From Nageia nagi (lineage: Eukaryota > Pinophyta), in contig JBITNC010000001.1 of the NCBI GenBank assembly GCA_050084985.1, forward strand, positions 113,956,001-114,020,000: a DNA stretch of 64,000 nt, read 5' to 3'. The notes under the pieces are model-generated. The model worked only from the letters and a program-made list of their open reading frames with translations, had not been told where the DNA came from and ran no database searches. How positions within the stretch are numbered: position 1 is the first letter of the stretch; each line of letters opens with the position of its first letter. Position numbers and translations under genes: made by a program. This document shows, one piece after another, positions 38,640 through 48,896 of the stretch.

Positions 38640-41300
38640 AGAGAAAATAAGTCTCATCCTTCATGGCATTTAGGTTACAAAACTTACAAATTATTTATCC
38701 CAAGGTATTTTTTGTATTATCCATCTACTATTTTCACCCTGTAGCTCGTATGAATTAGTTCTTAATTTTTCAATCATAAGTTTCTTTTTTAGACTAACAA
38801 TCTTATACAAATATGAAGGATTCTCAAGTTTTGGATTAATGATATTTTTATAATAAGATGGTTTTCTTTTATCTTTAATGTTATCATCACTCCAAAAAAT
38901 TTAAATTAGCTTATTTGCAATTTGTACTTCTAATTGGTCACTATTTGAAGAGGTTATATTGTTATTTAAGCATTAAAAATTTAACTACTTAACAAAGTCT
39001 TTTAACCAACCGTTTTTGAGATGTTATGGTGTTGGACAAATTCTTGGGAGATTTTAGATAGTCTAAGGTGATATAACTTTGTTAGCTTATAATTGTATAG
39101 TATATATCATTTTAAAGCTTCACTTTCGATAGGAAGTAGACTAGCTTCCATGAGAAGGATAGGATATAGTGTGTTATTCTTAATTTTGAAGTTATAAAGG
39201 ATGAGTTATTTTTGAATTTGTTCAATTTTATTCTATATTTATCAAGAAATACTTCCACCCTAAACTTCACAACCATAAAATATTATAGAAATTATGATGT
39301 AGGAGAAAAGCTCATTTTCTTTTTATCTTAATTCCAGAGTCTTGCATTTTTACACTTATTTTTCAAACCATAAAAGGATTTCCATATAGCAAATTAGATC
39401 CAATTTAGTTTATGATTTATATTGATACCCAAGTATTTGGAAGAATGAGCCATCTCTAAGGGTTGATTATTAAAGAGGATTGTGGGTGAGCAATCCTTTT
39501 ATATTTATTGATCATAATTTTGATTTTATATGCATTAATTGTTAAAGTAGATAAAGTAATACAATATATTTGAAGGATATTTAGTTATTTTACAAGATAA
39601 TAATAACATATTATTAATAAGGTAATATCATATGCATAAAGAATAAGAAGAATAATGAGGTTACGAAGGTTGGTGTCTATGCACCCAACTTCTTAAAAAT
39701 ATTTTTCTAATTGGTCAATATTAATACCAAACAAAGTTGGAGATAATAAGCAACCTTGTTTAACTCCAATATTTCAACTAATTTCCTCATGCCATCCTTG
39801 ATTAGTTTTGAGTTTGATGATGATTTTCTCATAAATCTTGTAAATAACCAATCTTACTTCAAAAGATAAATTTAAATTAGCCATAAACTTTAAAATTTTA
39901 TTCCTAGAAATAGTATGAAATGCTTTTTTAAAATCTACAAAGTAAGAAAATAAATCTCCTTTATCGTTTTGATATTTTTCAATAATAATTCAAAATGTGA
40001 AGATGTGATCAATTGTTGAATGCTTGCTTCTAAAATCATCTTGGCCTTTAGCTCTTAAATTATTGTCATCAAGCCAAATACTAATTTTATTTTCTAAAAT
40101 ACTATCAAAGAGTTTGGCTAGTAAAGAACTAATCATAATAGTGCTATGATTCCACGAGTTGGTTTTATCACCAATTTTGTAAATGGGAACAATTGAACTT
40201 ACAATCCAATGCATAGGGAATCCTTCTTTTTAAGAGAAGTGTTGAAAAGGGTTTAGCTATTAGGGATGATGATAGAGATACCAGCTTTCAAAAAAAATGT
40301 TTGACATCCTTCTATGTCTTTAGCCTTCCCTTTAGATAATCTTTTAATTATGTCCTTAATATTATTTATAAAGAAAATGTTATTTTTGATAAAAGGAGGT
40401 GTTAAATCTTGTAAAGAGTGTTCTATATTTAGAGGTGAACTATAAATTTTTTTAGATAACAATTCATATTGTTTAAGTCAATTTGAGGTTCACTTGTCAT
40501 TTTTCTAGGTAATATTATTTTCCCAAACTATTTTGGGTTATGTTTACATAGATCTAGAATTTTTTCTTGTTGTTGATTAAAAAATACTCACTTCTTATAT
40601 TAACTATGATTTTTTATTCTTTTATTTTTTATTTGTTTATCCATATCATTTTGAGCAAACTTAATATTTTGTCTAGCAACTTTATTATATATTCATGTCA
40701 TAACATTTATTTATTTGACTATTACTGTAGGTGAAGGATTTTTGACAAGAGTGTTTGTTGATGCAACTAGATGATATTATATAAATAAATTATCGAGGAT
40801 AGAGTTTTAGAAGATGAGTTGAAAACATCTTAGAGATCCTTTTTAAATCCATCAAGTTCGTTATGTTTGAAAATAATATTTGTAATTGTAATCTTGTTGC
40901 AATTAGGGTTGTTTGTATGTGTTAAGTTTATTTTAAGAGTAAGAAAGATGGATGATTACATTCATGATGCATCCAAATTTCAAAATCCAATATTTGCTTA
41001 CTAAGAGAAACTAAAGTAATAATACAAAATATGGTGTTATTACCATTTTTATGAATAAAGTATATTTATTAGATTTAGGCCAAAAATGAAATTTGTTGCC
41101 AATAATAAATTCTTCATAACTAATGAGCTTAATAAGTTCTTGTCTAAAATAATTTTCAATTTGATACTCAAAGGTTTAATAAAACTCGTTAGTAGGATAA
41201 GATCTTCATCAAATCAAAGAAAATTATTGTTGCTACAATAATTAGTAATGATACTTTGCTTGCAATTAATTCGAACACTAAAATCCCTAAATAAAACTAT
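38640..41300 (-). mobile_element. Second LINE relic, abutting the first
   Basis: On the minus strand: an endonuclease-like block (FRDFSVRI near 41290; IIGNKFHFWPKSNKYT near 41095), a linker, RT beginning near 40460 (DIEGCQTFFLKAGIS; SSIVPIYKIGDKTN 40205-40160; RSKHSTIDHI near 40010), FVDFKKAFHTISRNK near 39930, GVKQGCLLSPTLFGINID near 39750, YAYDITLLI near 39620, and a terminal zinc-like CKFCNLNAMKDE near 38690. The catalytic YADD box reads YAYD. It is of a different LINE type from its neighbour, and its C-terminal part stops where the first LINE begins. Confidence 0.82.
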
Positions 41301-41630
41301 CTTTCATTTTATTTAAAATGAATAATATTATTAAGATTTATAAAAAATCATGATTTAATTTATATTTTTTATAAAATATTAAATTGCTAAAAACAAAATA
41401 ACATATAATGAAAAAAAGTATAAATTTATATATATTATTTAATTCAAACTATATAAATTTATATTGATCATTTGATTAACCAAATTATTAAGGTAATGTG
41501 AAAGAGTAAATTAATTTTAATAGATTATAAGAATTAGACACATCATAAAGCTACCCTGCTTAAAGCAAATAATAAATGCTGGCGAATTAAAACAAACAAA
41601 TACTTTTTAAAAGATTATGTATTTTTAACA
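41300..41630. other. AT-rich spacer, no gene seen
   Basis: Very AT-rich sequence between the second LINE and the U6 gene. No feature could be supported. Confidence 0.5.
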
Positions 41631-41632
41631 TC

Positions 41633-41639
41633 AAAAAAA
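41633..41639 (-). terminator. Pol III terminator of U6 copy A
   Basis: A run of seven T on the minus strand directly follows the U6 3' end. Confidence 0.9.
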
Positions 41640-41685
41640 TTTGGACCATTTCTCGATTTGTGCGTGTCATCCTTGCGCAGGGGCC

Positions 41686-41717
<32 letters not shown>

Positions 41718-41737
41718 TCAGATGTCTCCGAAGAGAC
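41638..41737 (-). ncRNA. U6: U6 spliceosomal snRNA, copy A (probably functional)
   Basis: The minus strand matches plant U6 snRNA over its length: 5' stem-loop GTCTC-TTCG-GAGAC, then GATACAGAGAAGATTAGCA with the ACAGAGA box and AGC triad intact, and GCGCAAGGATGACACGCAC up to GTCCAAATTTT. Compared with the usual plant sequence there is a paired change in the 5' stem (C-G to T-A) that keeps pairing, and one C to T after it. U6 forms the catalytic core of the spliceosome with U2. Promoter elements and terminator are in place, which favours a live gene. A tRNA-Thr gene lies 137 bp upstream in the same orientation. Confidence 0.95.
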
Positions 41738-41760
41738 ATTATATTTACTCTACGCATCTT

Positions 41761-41768
41761 CTTATATG
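41761..41768 (-). promoter_or_regulatory. TATA box of U6 copy A
   Basis: CATATAAG on the minus strand, 23 bases before the RNA 5' end, the expected position for a plant snRNA TATA box. Confidence 0.75.
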
Positions 41769-41792
41769 GGCTTTTTTCTCCTCGTGTCCAGT

Positions 41793-41803
41793 GCATGTGG
41801 TAC
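41793..41803 (-). promoter_or_regulatory. Upstream sequence element (USE) of U6 copy A
   Basis: GTACCACATGC on the minus strand matches the plant USE consensus RTCCCACATCG at 8 of 11 positions. It is 24 bases upstream of the TATA box, the spacing that marks Pol III-type (U6) rather than Pol II-type plant snRNA promoters. Confidence 0.65.
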
Positions 41804-41869
41804 TAATACGGAAACCCAAACTTAAAATTTTTTGACTGCCAGCAGAGCAAATGAAGCACAAGACAAATT

Positions 41870-41873
41870 AAAA
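41870..41873 (-). terminator. Pol III terminator of tRNA-Thr copy A
   Basis: TTTT on the minus strand starts two bases after the tRNA 3' end. Confidence 0.7.
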
Positions 41874-41874
41874 G

Positions 41875-41946
41875 TGCCTCCACGCAGGATCGAACTACGG
41901 ACCTTCAGTTTACAAGACTGACGCTCTACCACTGAGCTATAGAGGC
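41875..41946 (-). tRNA. tRNA-Thr(UGU), copy A
   Basis: 72 nt on the minus strand with full cloverleaf potential. The acceptor stem GCCTCTA pairs with TGGAGGC (one G-T), discriminator A. The D-arm is TAGCTCAGTGGTAGAGC, the anticodon loop CTTGTAA (anticodon TGT, reading ACA), and the T-loop GTTCGATCC. CCA is not encoded, as expected for a nuclear gene. No intron. The upstream flank CAAC is shared with copy B. Confidence 0.95.
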
Positions 41947-42256
41947 GTTGTCTTGTCCTTTTACTGAACACCTATTATCTTTCCTACTGGCATGCGACAC
42001 GCCTTGTCTACACTGATTGATTATACACAAGAAGGCGGCCTCACAATTTTATACATACGAAGGGTGTACGCATAGTACGAGGATAATTGCTCCAACGACG
42101 ACGCCAACACCCAAAACTATATTAAATTAGACATTAAAATAAATGATGCTGAATAAACGAATATGCAAAACATAATATTGCGGGTGATTTTTTTTTTGCT
42201 GAAGTCTCTGAAAAATTAATGAATGCAAACATATTACAGCACAATCTGTTTGGCCC
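41947..42256. other. Flank of the tRNA gene, shared with copy B
   Basis: No gene. The part to about 42180 (including CACTGATTGATTATACACA, ACATACGAAGGGTGTACG and ACGAGGATAATTGCTCC) recurs at 55390-55590, showing that the duplicated block extends beyond the RNA genes. Similarity ends at CATAATATTG in both. Confidence 0.8.
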
Positions 42257-42526
42257 ATCAAGCCCTTACTACGCTTCGACACTACCGGAACCTGAATGTG
42301 ATAAGTTTTAACTTAAATTTCAATACTACTCTAATATTATTATTATATTTATATACATATTTTTTAAGGATATGATAAGGTTGTCATAATTTTAAGTTGT
42401 GGAATGTAAAAATTATGTTATGCTTTCAAATATATGATATATATATTCGTAAAATAAATTTAAATATTATTGGTTTTAAGAAGTTATCAAGCCCTTATTA
42501 CGCTTCGACACTATCAGAACCTGAAT
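42257..42526. repeat. 188-bp insert flanked by 41-bp direct repeats
   Basis: A 41-bp sequence at 42257-42297 recurs at 42486-42526 with three transitions. Between them, 42298-42485 is a diverged copy of the AT-rich stretch at 54419-54660 (shared TTAACTTAAATTTCAATACT, TTTAAGTTGTGGAATGT, ATTATGTTATGCTTTCAAAT). The layout suggests double-strand-break repair with filler copied from nearby DNA rather than a transposon. Confidence 0.75.
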
Positions 42527-42673
42527 ACACATCCAAAAAAAAAAACATCTACAACGACGGATGCTCATGTGTCATGGTGATCATAATGAGAGACGCATAC
42601 TAAGCATAAAAAAATAATAGTGGATAGGGGATACTACCCTTCGATAAAGTAAGATGTATCATCAACAAGGTTT

Positions 42674-42678
42674 GTGTA
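42674..42678. repeat. Probable target duplication of the gypsy element, left (GTGTA)
   Basis: Compares with ATGTA at 54414-54418 on the other side; one G/A difference, plausible for an old insertion. Confidence 0.6.
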
Positions 42679-43090
42679 TGTTAGGATCTCACATCCTAAC
42701 ATTTTAGTGTTAGTATTAGTATTTGATTAAATGGTCGATCTATATTGTAAATCATAATATTGTGATTGTAAAGGTGGGGTCCAATTTTGCATTACTATTA
42801 GGGTTAGGGTTAGTTTAATATAAATAGATGCAAATGTGTGGAGAAAAGTATTTTGAACAATTATTTTTCACCTTTGAAGTTGTAAGGAGGTAGCCCCTTC
42901 GAAACGGTCTATGATTTTGTTACTATTCAGTAAAATCCTATCCTTATCTGCTATTTGATGCTATTTCGTATACTATTTACTAGTTCATGCTTTGTTATTT
43001 TCTAATAGATAATTATCATTTTCCTGTTTCAAATCAATATTCATTTCATTTTACAATGTTTTCCTCCTTCATAATTGTAGCATTGTAACA
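42679..43090 (+). repeat. 5' LTR of the gypsy element
   Basis: Starts TGTTAGGATC, ends TTGTAACA, 412 bp. A TATA box (TATAAATA) at 42819-42826 is preceded by AGGGTTAGGGTTAG. The 3' partner is 13 bp shorter, mainly through an indel near 42750-42770. Confidence 0.92.
42819..42826 (+). promoter_or_regulatory. TATA box in the gypsy 5' LTR
   Basis: TATAAATA within the LTR; the 3' LTR keeps TATAAATA at the corresponding place (near 54143). Confidence 0.6.
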
Positions 43091-43092
43091 TC

Positions 43093-43104
43093 TGGTATCA
43101 AAGC
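43093..43104 (+). other. Primer binding site of the gypsy element
   Basis: TGGTATCAAAGC two bases inside the 5' LTR, complementary to initiator tRNA-Met with one change. Confidence 0.85.
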
Positions 43105-43890
43105 TCTTTCCCGAGCCATTCTGTTGCAGGAAAAAAAAAAATTAGAGGTCTAGGCTAGAAACCTTATACCAAAGGTTTTAAAACATCCAAGAGGATCTGT
43201 TGTTTTTGGCTAAACACACTTGTCCATAAAGCTATGTGAAGTGAGGTGCAAAAAACTCTACACCAATACCTAGGCCTCAGACAGAACCCTACATGGAATT
43301 GGACTCCATGTACCAAAAAGTATATCGAAGACTATCTAGGCTATAAATGAAAACTAGGTAGGAAGCTATGTCGATCATTTATAAATTGTAGTGCACCAGC
43401 AAATACCTCTAGAAAGTTATTTGTCATAGAAGCCATCTCCGTAGCCTCTTGCAAAAGTTGGATAAGAGGGGTGTTTATACAAGCTTACAGAGCAGATAAT
43501 CCTTACCCTAGATTCGTTCTTTCACACAGAAAAAACCTTGATTCGGAAAGCAAAATTTACGACAGGTAATTTTTCAGAGCAACCAAAAATAGCAGTTCAG
43601 AGGTAGCAAAAAACTTTAGAGCAAAATAACTAAAAATTTATTTCGTTTCAGCAATTTTTAACAAGAGCAGATAGACCCACAGATGTAAAAAAAGAGTTTA
43701 GAGGTCTGAAAATCATCATCAAGAGATCTATCCCATTGTGATTATCTTTTCGAGCTAATCGTTTTGATGTATTACATTCATACACTTTTTTGAGCACTTT
43801 TTAAAAATAATAGTTTCTAAAAATAGTAGTTTCCAAAAATATCAGCTTTAGAAATAGCAATTTTTAGAAATAGCACCTGAAATAAGATCC
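43105..43890 (+). other. Gypsy 5' leader
   Basis: Non-coding stretch between the primer site and gag, part of the element. No other feature seen. Confidence 0.6.
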
Positions 43891-44835
43891 CAAACAGCAG
43901 CATAAGTTGATCCTACCTTGATGACATTTCAAACTATGATCCAACAAATGGTAGATACACTTTTTAGTACATTCAAAGCAAAAATTCAATAAATACAGAC
44001 ATAAATACAAACCCTTGATAGTAAATGTGATAGTGTTCAACTAAGTTTTAGTCATACCAATAATGCATCTAATTCACAGCAATTAGGTCAGTCAAGAAAT
44101 CCATAAGGTTATCATCATAACTTTCAAAGCCAACAAGGTGAGTTCATTCTTCCCTGCACAACCAAATTGGACTTTTCTCGATTTGATGAAGATAATCCCA
44201 ATGGCTAGATTTACAAAGCTGGATAGTATTTCACATTGAACCAAATCCCAGAGGATTTGAAGGTGTGCATGGCATCTTTTCATTTGGACCATGAGGCTCT
44301 CCAATGGTACTAGTGGTACTCCAAAACACATCATGCTCCTTCATGGGATGAATTCACTTAGCAACTATTGATCCGTTTTGGTCCTAATGATTATGAAGAC
44401 TTCATAGGGGCATTGACTAAGTTACATCAAACTACAACAATCAAGGAATACCAAAATCAATTTGAGAAATTGGCAAATCACACAAAGGGGTTGGACGATG
44501 CATTTTTCATTAGTTATTTTATCAATGGCTTAAAGGAAGAGATTAAATCTGAGGTCAAAATGTTTAATCCCAAAACTATGATGGATACTATTATCTTGGC
44601 AAAGCTCATTGAAGATAAAGTCAGTGCTCATCATCGAAATGCAAGACCTCCATTCACCAAAACATATAATATCACCTATTCCTCTAATAACACAAGTGCC
44701 TCACCACAGAATTGCATAATGCAAACTAAGAAGTTGACATAGGAAAAAATGGAAAAGCATAGAAAAAAAGGCCTGTGCTATAATTATGATGAGAAATTTA
44801 TTCGTGGTTATCATTGTACATAACAAAAGTTATAT
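43890..44835 (+). pseudogene. Gypsy gag relic
   Basis: Capsid text runs from TKLDFSRFDEDNPNG (near 44160), through LNQIPEDLKVCMASFHLDHE to FGPNDYEDFIGALTKLHQTT and EEIKSEVKMFNPKT (44368-44742), as in plant chromoviruses. In-frame TAG codons sit where Trp or Gln codons are usual. The zinc knuckle near 44770-44820 reads CYNYDEKFIRGYHC: the second Cys is Tyr and the His position is also changed. Confidence 0.82.
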
Positions 44836-45219
44836 TTGCTTGATGCTAATGCTCTTAGTGAGAAGGAATATGAGAGCACACCTGAAGAGGCTACAAAAAA
44901 AATTTTAGATGAGAAGGCCCCAATTATCTCTTACAATGCATTGGTAGGAATTACCACCTCTCAAATTATGAAGGTCAAAGTGTTCTTTAAAAAATGCCCT
45001 CTCATAATATTGTTGGATTCGGGAAGTACTCATAATTTCATTGATCCACGAGTGGCTAAGGTTGCTGACTATTACATCCACCCTACAAAAAATTTTGAAG
45101 TTATGGTTGGTAATGGAGTAAAAATAGCATGTAAAGGACACATGTCACAATGTCAAATTGAGCATGGACCACTATACTTTGAAAAGCGACATGTATGCTT
45201 TACCACTTGGAGGATGTGA
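44836..45219 (+). pseudogene. Gypsy aspartic protease region
   Basis: An open frame of 127 codons. The active site DSGSTHNFID lies near residues 61-70 (45015-45045), so the catalytic Asp is kept. Downstream text (VMVGNGVKIACKG) matches gypsy protease flap regions. The frame ends early; the linker to RT (45220-45570) is in other frames with stops. Confidence 0.82.
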
Positions 45220-45569
45220 TATAGTTTTGAAGGTACAATGGCTAAGGACTTAGGGCATTGTACAATGAAATTTTGCATAGCTATGGATGACCTTCAAAAT
45301 AGATGAACAAGAGCATACTCTTAGGGGATTATAGGGTGGAATTGTACAAATTATGAGCTCACATCGTATGGAAAAGATTCTATAAAAAATTGGAAAAGAG
45401 ATGCTGGCACAGTTATACTCTTTATTAATCTTTGAATTTGAAATCATAGAGCCTAAGGATCTGCAGCCCATATTAAGTAAGCATTCAAGTACCTTTGAAG
45501 AACTAAGGGGCTTACCACCTAAATGATCACATGATCATGCTATCCAATTGGTGCTAGGAAGTCACCCAC

Positions 45570-47073
45570 CAAACATTCATCCTTATCGGTATTTTATTTA
45601 CAAAAAAATGAAATTAAAAAATTGGTTAAGGAACTATTAGATGCAGGAGTAATCCGACTTAACATAAGCCCATACTCTTCTCTGGTTATATTAGTTGTAA
45701 GAAAGATGGTTCTTGGTGTATGTGTGTGGATTTTAGGGCCCTCAACAAAATCACCATCAAAGATAAATTTTCCATCTCGATCATTGATGAATTATTAGAT
45801 GAACTGCATAGGGTAAGATATTTTTCCAAGCTGGACCTGCGATCTGGGTATCACCAAATTCGCCTCAAGGAGGATATACTAAAAACTGCATTTCGCATCC
45901 ATGAGGGCCATTATGAGTTCCTGATCATGCCTTTTGTCCTCACAAATGCTCCATCCACGTTTCAAAGTTTAATGAATCAGGTGTTTCGTCCGTTCCTCAA
46001 GAAATTCATTTTAGTTTTCTTTGATGATATCTTGATTTACAATAAGACATGGCAAGAACATATGATAGATATTGACCAAACCTTACAAATCTTAAAGGAA
46101 CACTAGCTATATGCAAAAAAATCAAAATGTTCATTCGGTAAGAGGGAAATTGACTACTTAGACCATGTTATATCCAAAGAGGGAGTTAAGGTGAATCCAC
46201 AAAAGATTACTGACATGTAGAATTGGTCTATTCCTACATCTTTGAAAAGTCTCCAAGGATTCTTGGGGTTGACAAGCTATTATAAGAAATTTGTGAAGGA
46301 TTATGGCAAGATTGCAACACCTTTAACCATGCTATTGAAAAAGAATGCATTCCAATGGTCCCCTCAAGCTGAGGTAGCTTTCCTTAAGCTCAAGGAGGCG
46401 ATGTGTACCATTTCGATATTAGCAATGCTAGATTTTACTAAAAATTTTATGATAGAAAGTGATGCCTGTGGAGTAGGAATTGGGGTAGTATTAATGCAGA
46501 AAGGGCATCCCTTAGCATTCACTAGTAGAGCACTCTAGAAAAAATTTGGGTAAATCCATTTATGAAAAAGAAATGCTTGCCATAATTCATGCAGTTCAAC
46601 ATTAGAGACCATATCTCATCAGTCGCCATTTCATCATCCTCACAGATCATCACAGTTTGAAGTTTTTCATTGAGCAATGCATTTCTATGCTTGAGCAACA
46701 AAAATGGATAACCAAAATACTGGGGTATGATTATGAGATAGTATACCGTAAAGGTAAGGAGAATGTGGTTGCTGATACTTTATCTAGAAAATTTGAAGAT
46801 CAAGTAGCACTGCAAGCTCTTTCATCTCTTATTCCTCAATGGTTGGATAAAATTAAATAAGAGTGGGTAGAGGATACTTCCACCCAAGAATTGCTAAAAC
46901 ATATCACTCAAGACCCCACGAGTAAATCACACCATACATGGCATGATGGTATTTTGAGATTCAAAGGTTGAATTTTGTTACCATCTCCTTCAAAATGTAA
47001 ATCAAGAAATACTTACTGAATTGCATTCCACACCTACATCAAAATATGAAGGATTTTTAAAAACTTATAAACG
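45570..47073 (+). pseudogene. Gypsy reverse transcriptase and RNase H relic
   Basis: [22 protein letters not shown] (from 45723), [14 protein letters not shown], then [10 protein letters not shown] (catalytic Asp pair kept; YVDD-type box reads FFDD) near 46015-46045; stop at 46104. The thumb and connection continue in 46242-46538 (SLQGFLGLTSYYKKFVKDYG). RNase H: IESDACGVGIGVVL near 46450, ILTDHHSLKFFIEQ near 46635-46675, and KGKENVVADTLSRK near 46752-46790. Integrase N-terminal text begins (ILLPSPSK near 46975) and is cut at 47074 by the copia element. Confidence 0.88.
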
Positions 47074-47078
47074 AGTGG
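47074..47078. repeat. Target site duplication AGTGG, left copy
   Basis: Perfect match to 52792-52796 across the copia element. Confidence 0.93.
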
Positions 47079-47561
47079 TGTTAGAATTTGTAATGAAATA
47101 TTGTGAATATCTAAACTCCTTGTAAATTCAATTAATCACTTAAAGGATATGTAGATACCTTAAAGGATTAATTGAATTCTTTAATATGTAGACTTTGACT
47201 TTACCAAGTGGTTAGTTGGTAGGTTAAAGTTAGGTGATACATTTATTGTAACCCTAACCTTACCCTTGGGTTAAAGGGAGGTTAGGGAGGTGCTCTCAAG
47301 CTATAAATAGAGGGCCTCTCCTCTTGTAACATAACTAAGTTTTTAGAGTAAGATTACTCTACTAGTTGTGTAGGAGAGGAAGAGAATAGTTGTAAGAGGG
47401 GCATACTTGAGAATTGAGATACTAGTTGTGGATGTACTCCCAAGAAGGGAGGAACCACATTACACTTGTGTTATCTTGTGTGAATGGTGTTATCTTGTGT
47501 ATGATTGAGTTTCCTAGTCTTGGTCCTTGAGGATTAGTTTAGATCTAGTCTAAATCCTTCT
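47079..47561 (+). repeat. 5' LTR of the young copia element
   Basis: Starts TGTTAGAATTTG. The last base reads T where the 3' LTR has A. It contains a 9-bp extra copy of TTAGGGAGG relative to the 3' LTR. Confidence 0.93.
47302..47309 (+). promoter_or_regulatory. TATA box in the young copia 5' LTR
   Basis: TATAAATA followed by GAGGGCCTCT, in the middle of the LTR; kept in the 3' LTR. Confidence 0.7.
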
Positions 47562-47563
47562 AT

Positions 47564-47575
47564 TGGTATCAGAGC
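47564..47575 (+). other. Primer binding site of the young copia element
   Basis: TGGTATCAGAGC, a perfect complement of the initiator tRNA-Met 3' end, two bases inside the LTR. Confidence 0.95.
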
Positions 47576-47655
47576 TTGGTGTAGAAGCTCTTCTTCTTGG
47601 TGTAGAAGCTCTTCTTGGTGTGGAAGCTCTTCTTCTTAGTGTAGAAGCTCATTTT
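47575..47655 (+). repeat. Short leader repeats after the primer site
   Basis: About four copies of a 20-24 bp unit (CTTGGTGTAGAAGCTCTTCT and variants) directly after the primer site. Confidence 0.85.
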
Positions 47656-47659
47656 GGTG

Positions 47660-48290
47660 ATCTCTCTACTTCCTCACCTTACACTCCATTAGTGAGGTAA
47701 ATCCACAAGAAGGTATAAATTTTCTCCTCATTTGGTTATTTTATGGATTATTACATAATGCTACTAACACATTACTTGCTATGTGTTAGTCCTTTTAAAT
47801 TATGATTAACAAGTTGCAATTTTTTTTACTAATCCTCTATGTTACTTGCAATTTTTAAATTGCTATAATTCTTTTTAAAAGTGTTAGTATACAAAACTTG
47901 TATTTTTTTCATATTATATTGGAATTAAATGTATGTGTTGGTTCAATTTATCACAACATTTGATTAAATACCAATATATGATGAAAATTGCAATATATAC
48001 TAACATTCTTTATGTTATTACTATTTGCTTAAAAATAGTAATATATTATTGTGAAATTTCTCATATATATACTACCATTTTTTATGTTAGTGGTATTTTT
48101 TATTGGTGAGGCATGAACATTTACAAAAATGAGAGGAGGATAATTTTCTTTTAGTCCTACTACAACATTTTTTTGAGAAAGGGCACCATAATATATATAT
48201 ATTTTATTTTAAATTTGTTTAAATTATAATCAAATAAAAATCCTTTCAATTGCAAATAAATTACACCATATAAAAATTATTATTGGGGGG
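47660..48290 (+). other. AT-rich leader of the young copia element, no coding
   Basis: Non-coding, very AT-rich, ending in a run of seven G at about 48284-48291 just before the captured gene text. No gag homology in any frame. Unlike normal copia elements, no start codon is followed by a gag-like frame. Confidence 0.7.
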
Positions 48291-48299
48291 GTAAAATAC

Positions 48300-48860
48300 G
48301 AAGGGTTCCGCACGAATGTTTGGGCGCGCGAACTGTTTGACAAAATGCCTCATCAAGATGTCATCTCGTTGCACGGCTACTCAAAATGTTTACAACATTG
48401 CAAGGTGCAGACACCATTTCATGGCATGTCTTGATCGTAGGATATGCACCAAACAGATACGTTGAATGGGTCCATTCGTTGTTTGATGCGGTGCATGGTG
48501 CAGATAGAGTTTCATGGCCTATCATGATCGCAGGCACTGCACAGCTCGCATAGACTGCCATGTTCGCAAGATATCCACCAACTGGATATGTTAAATGGCA
48601 CATGCGAGTTATTTTCCATGATGCACGATGCAAACACCATTTTATGACCTCCAATGATCACCAGATCTGCACAACGTAGGAAAGGCAATGCACAAAATGG
48701 TCACGTAACAACGTAGGAAAGGCTCCTGCAGAAGCAAAAGAAAGGTGCACGAATACGTTTAATGCAAATAATGTTTCATGGATTGCAATGATCATAGGCT
48801 ACGTAACAACATTTCATGTACTTCACTGATCGTAGGATATGCCTCGAACATGCTTGGCCT
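48300..48860 (+). pseudogene. Captured PPR gene fragment inside the copia element
   Basis: The plus strand reads as short PPR (S-type) repeats: GARELFDKMPHQDVIS (48320-48367), DTISWHVLIVGYAPNRYVEW (48409-48468), LFDAVHGADRVSWPIMIAG (48479-48534) and, after degenerate text, NVSWIAMIIGYV (48768-48803). This is the -LFD-M---D-VSW--MI-GYAQ-G- pattern of plant PPR proteins. Frame changes and stops make it non-functional. It is unrelated in detail to the PPR pseudogene at 20340-21620. GC content is higher than in the surrounding leader. Confidence 0.78.
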
Positions 48861-48896
48861 AGACACAGACCTCCCCACACAAAAATCATCACTACA

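Noticed and set aside
42799-42816. AGGGTTAGGGTTAG, resembling interstitial telomere sequence
   Set aside because: Only two units, inside the gypsy LTR and present in altered form in its partner LTR; plant telomeres are TTTAGGG arrays.
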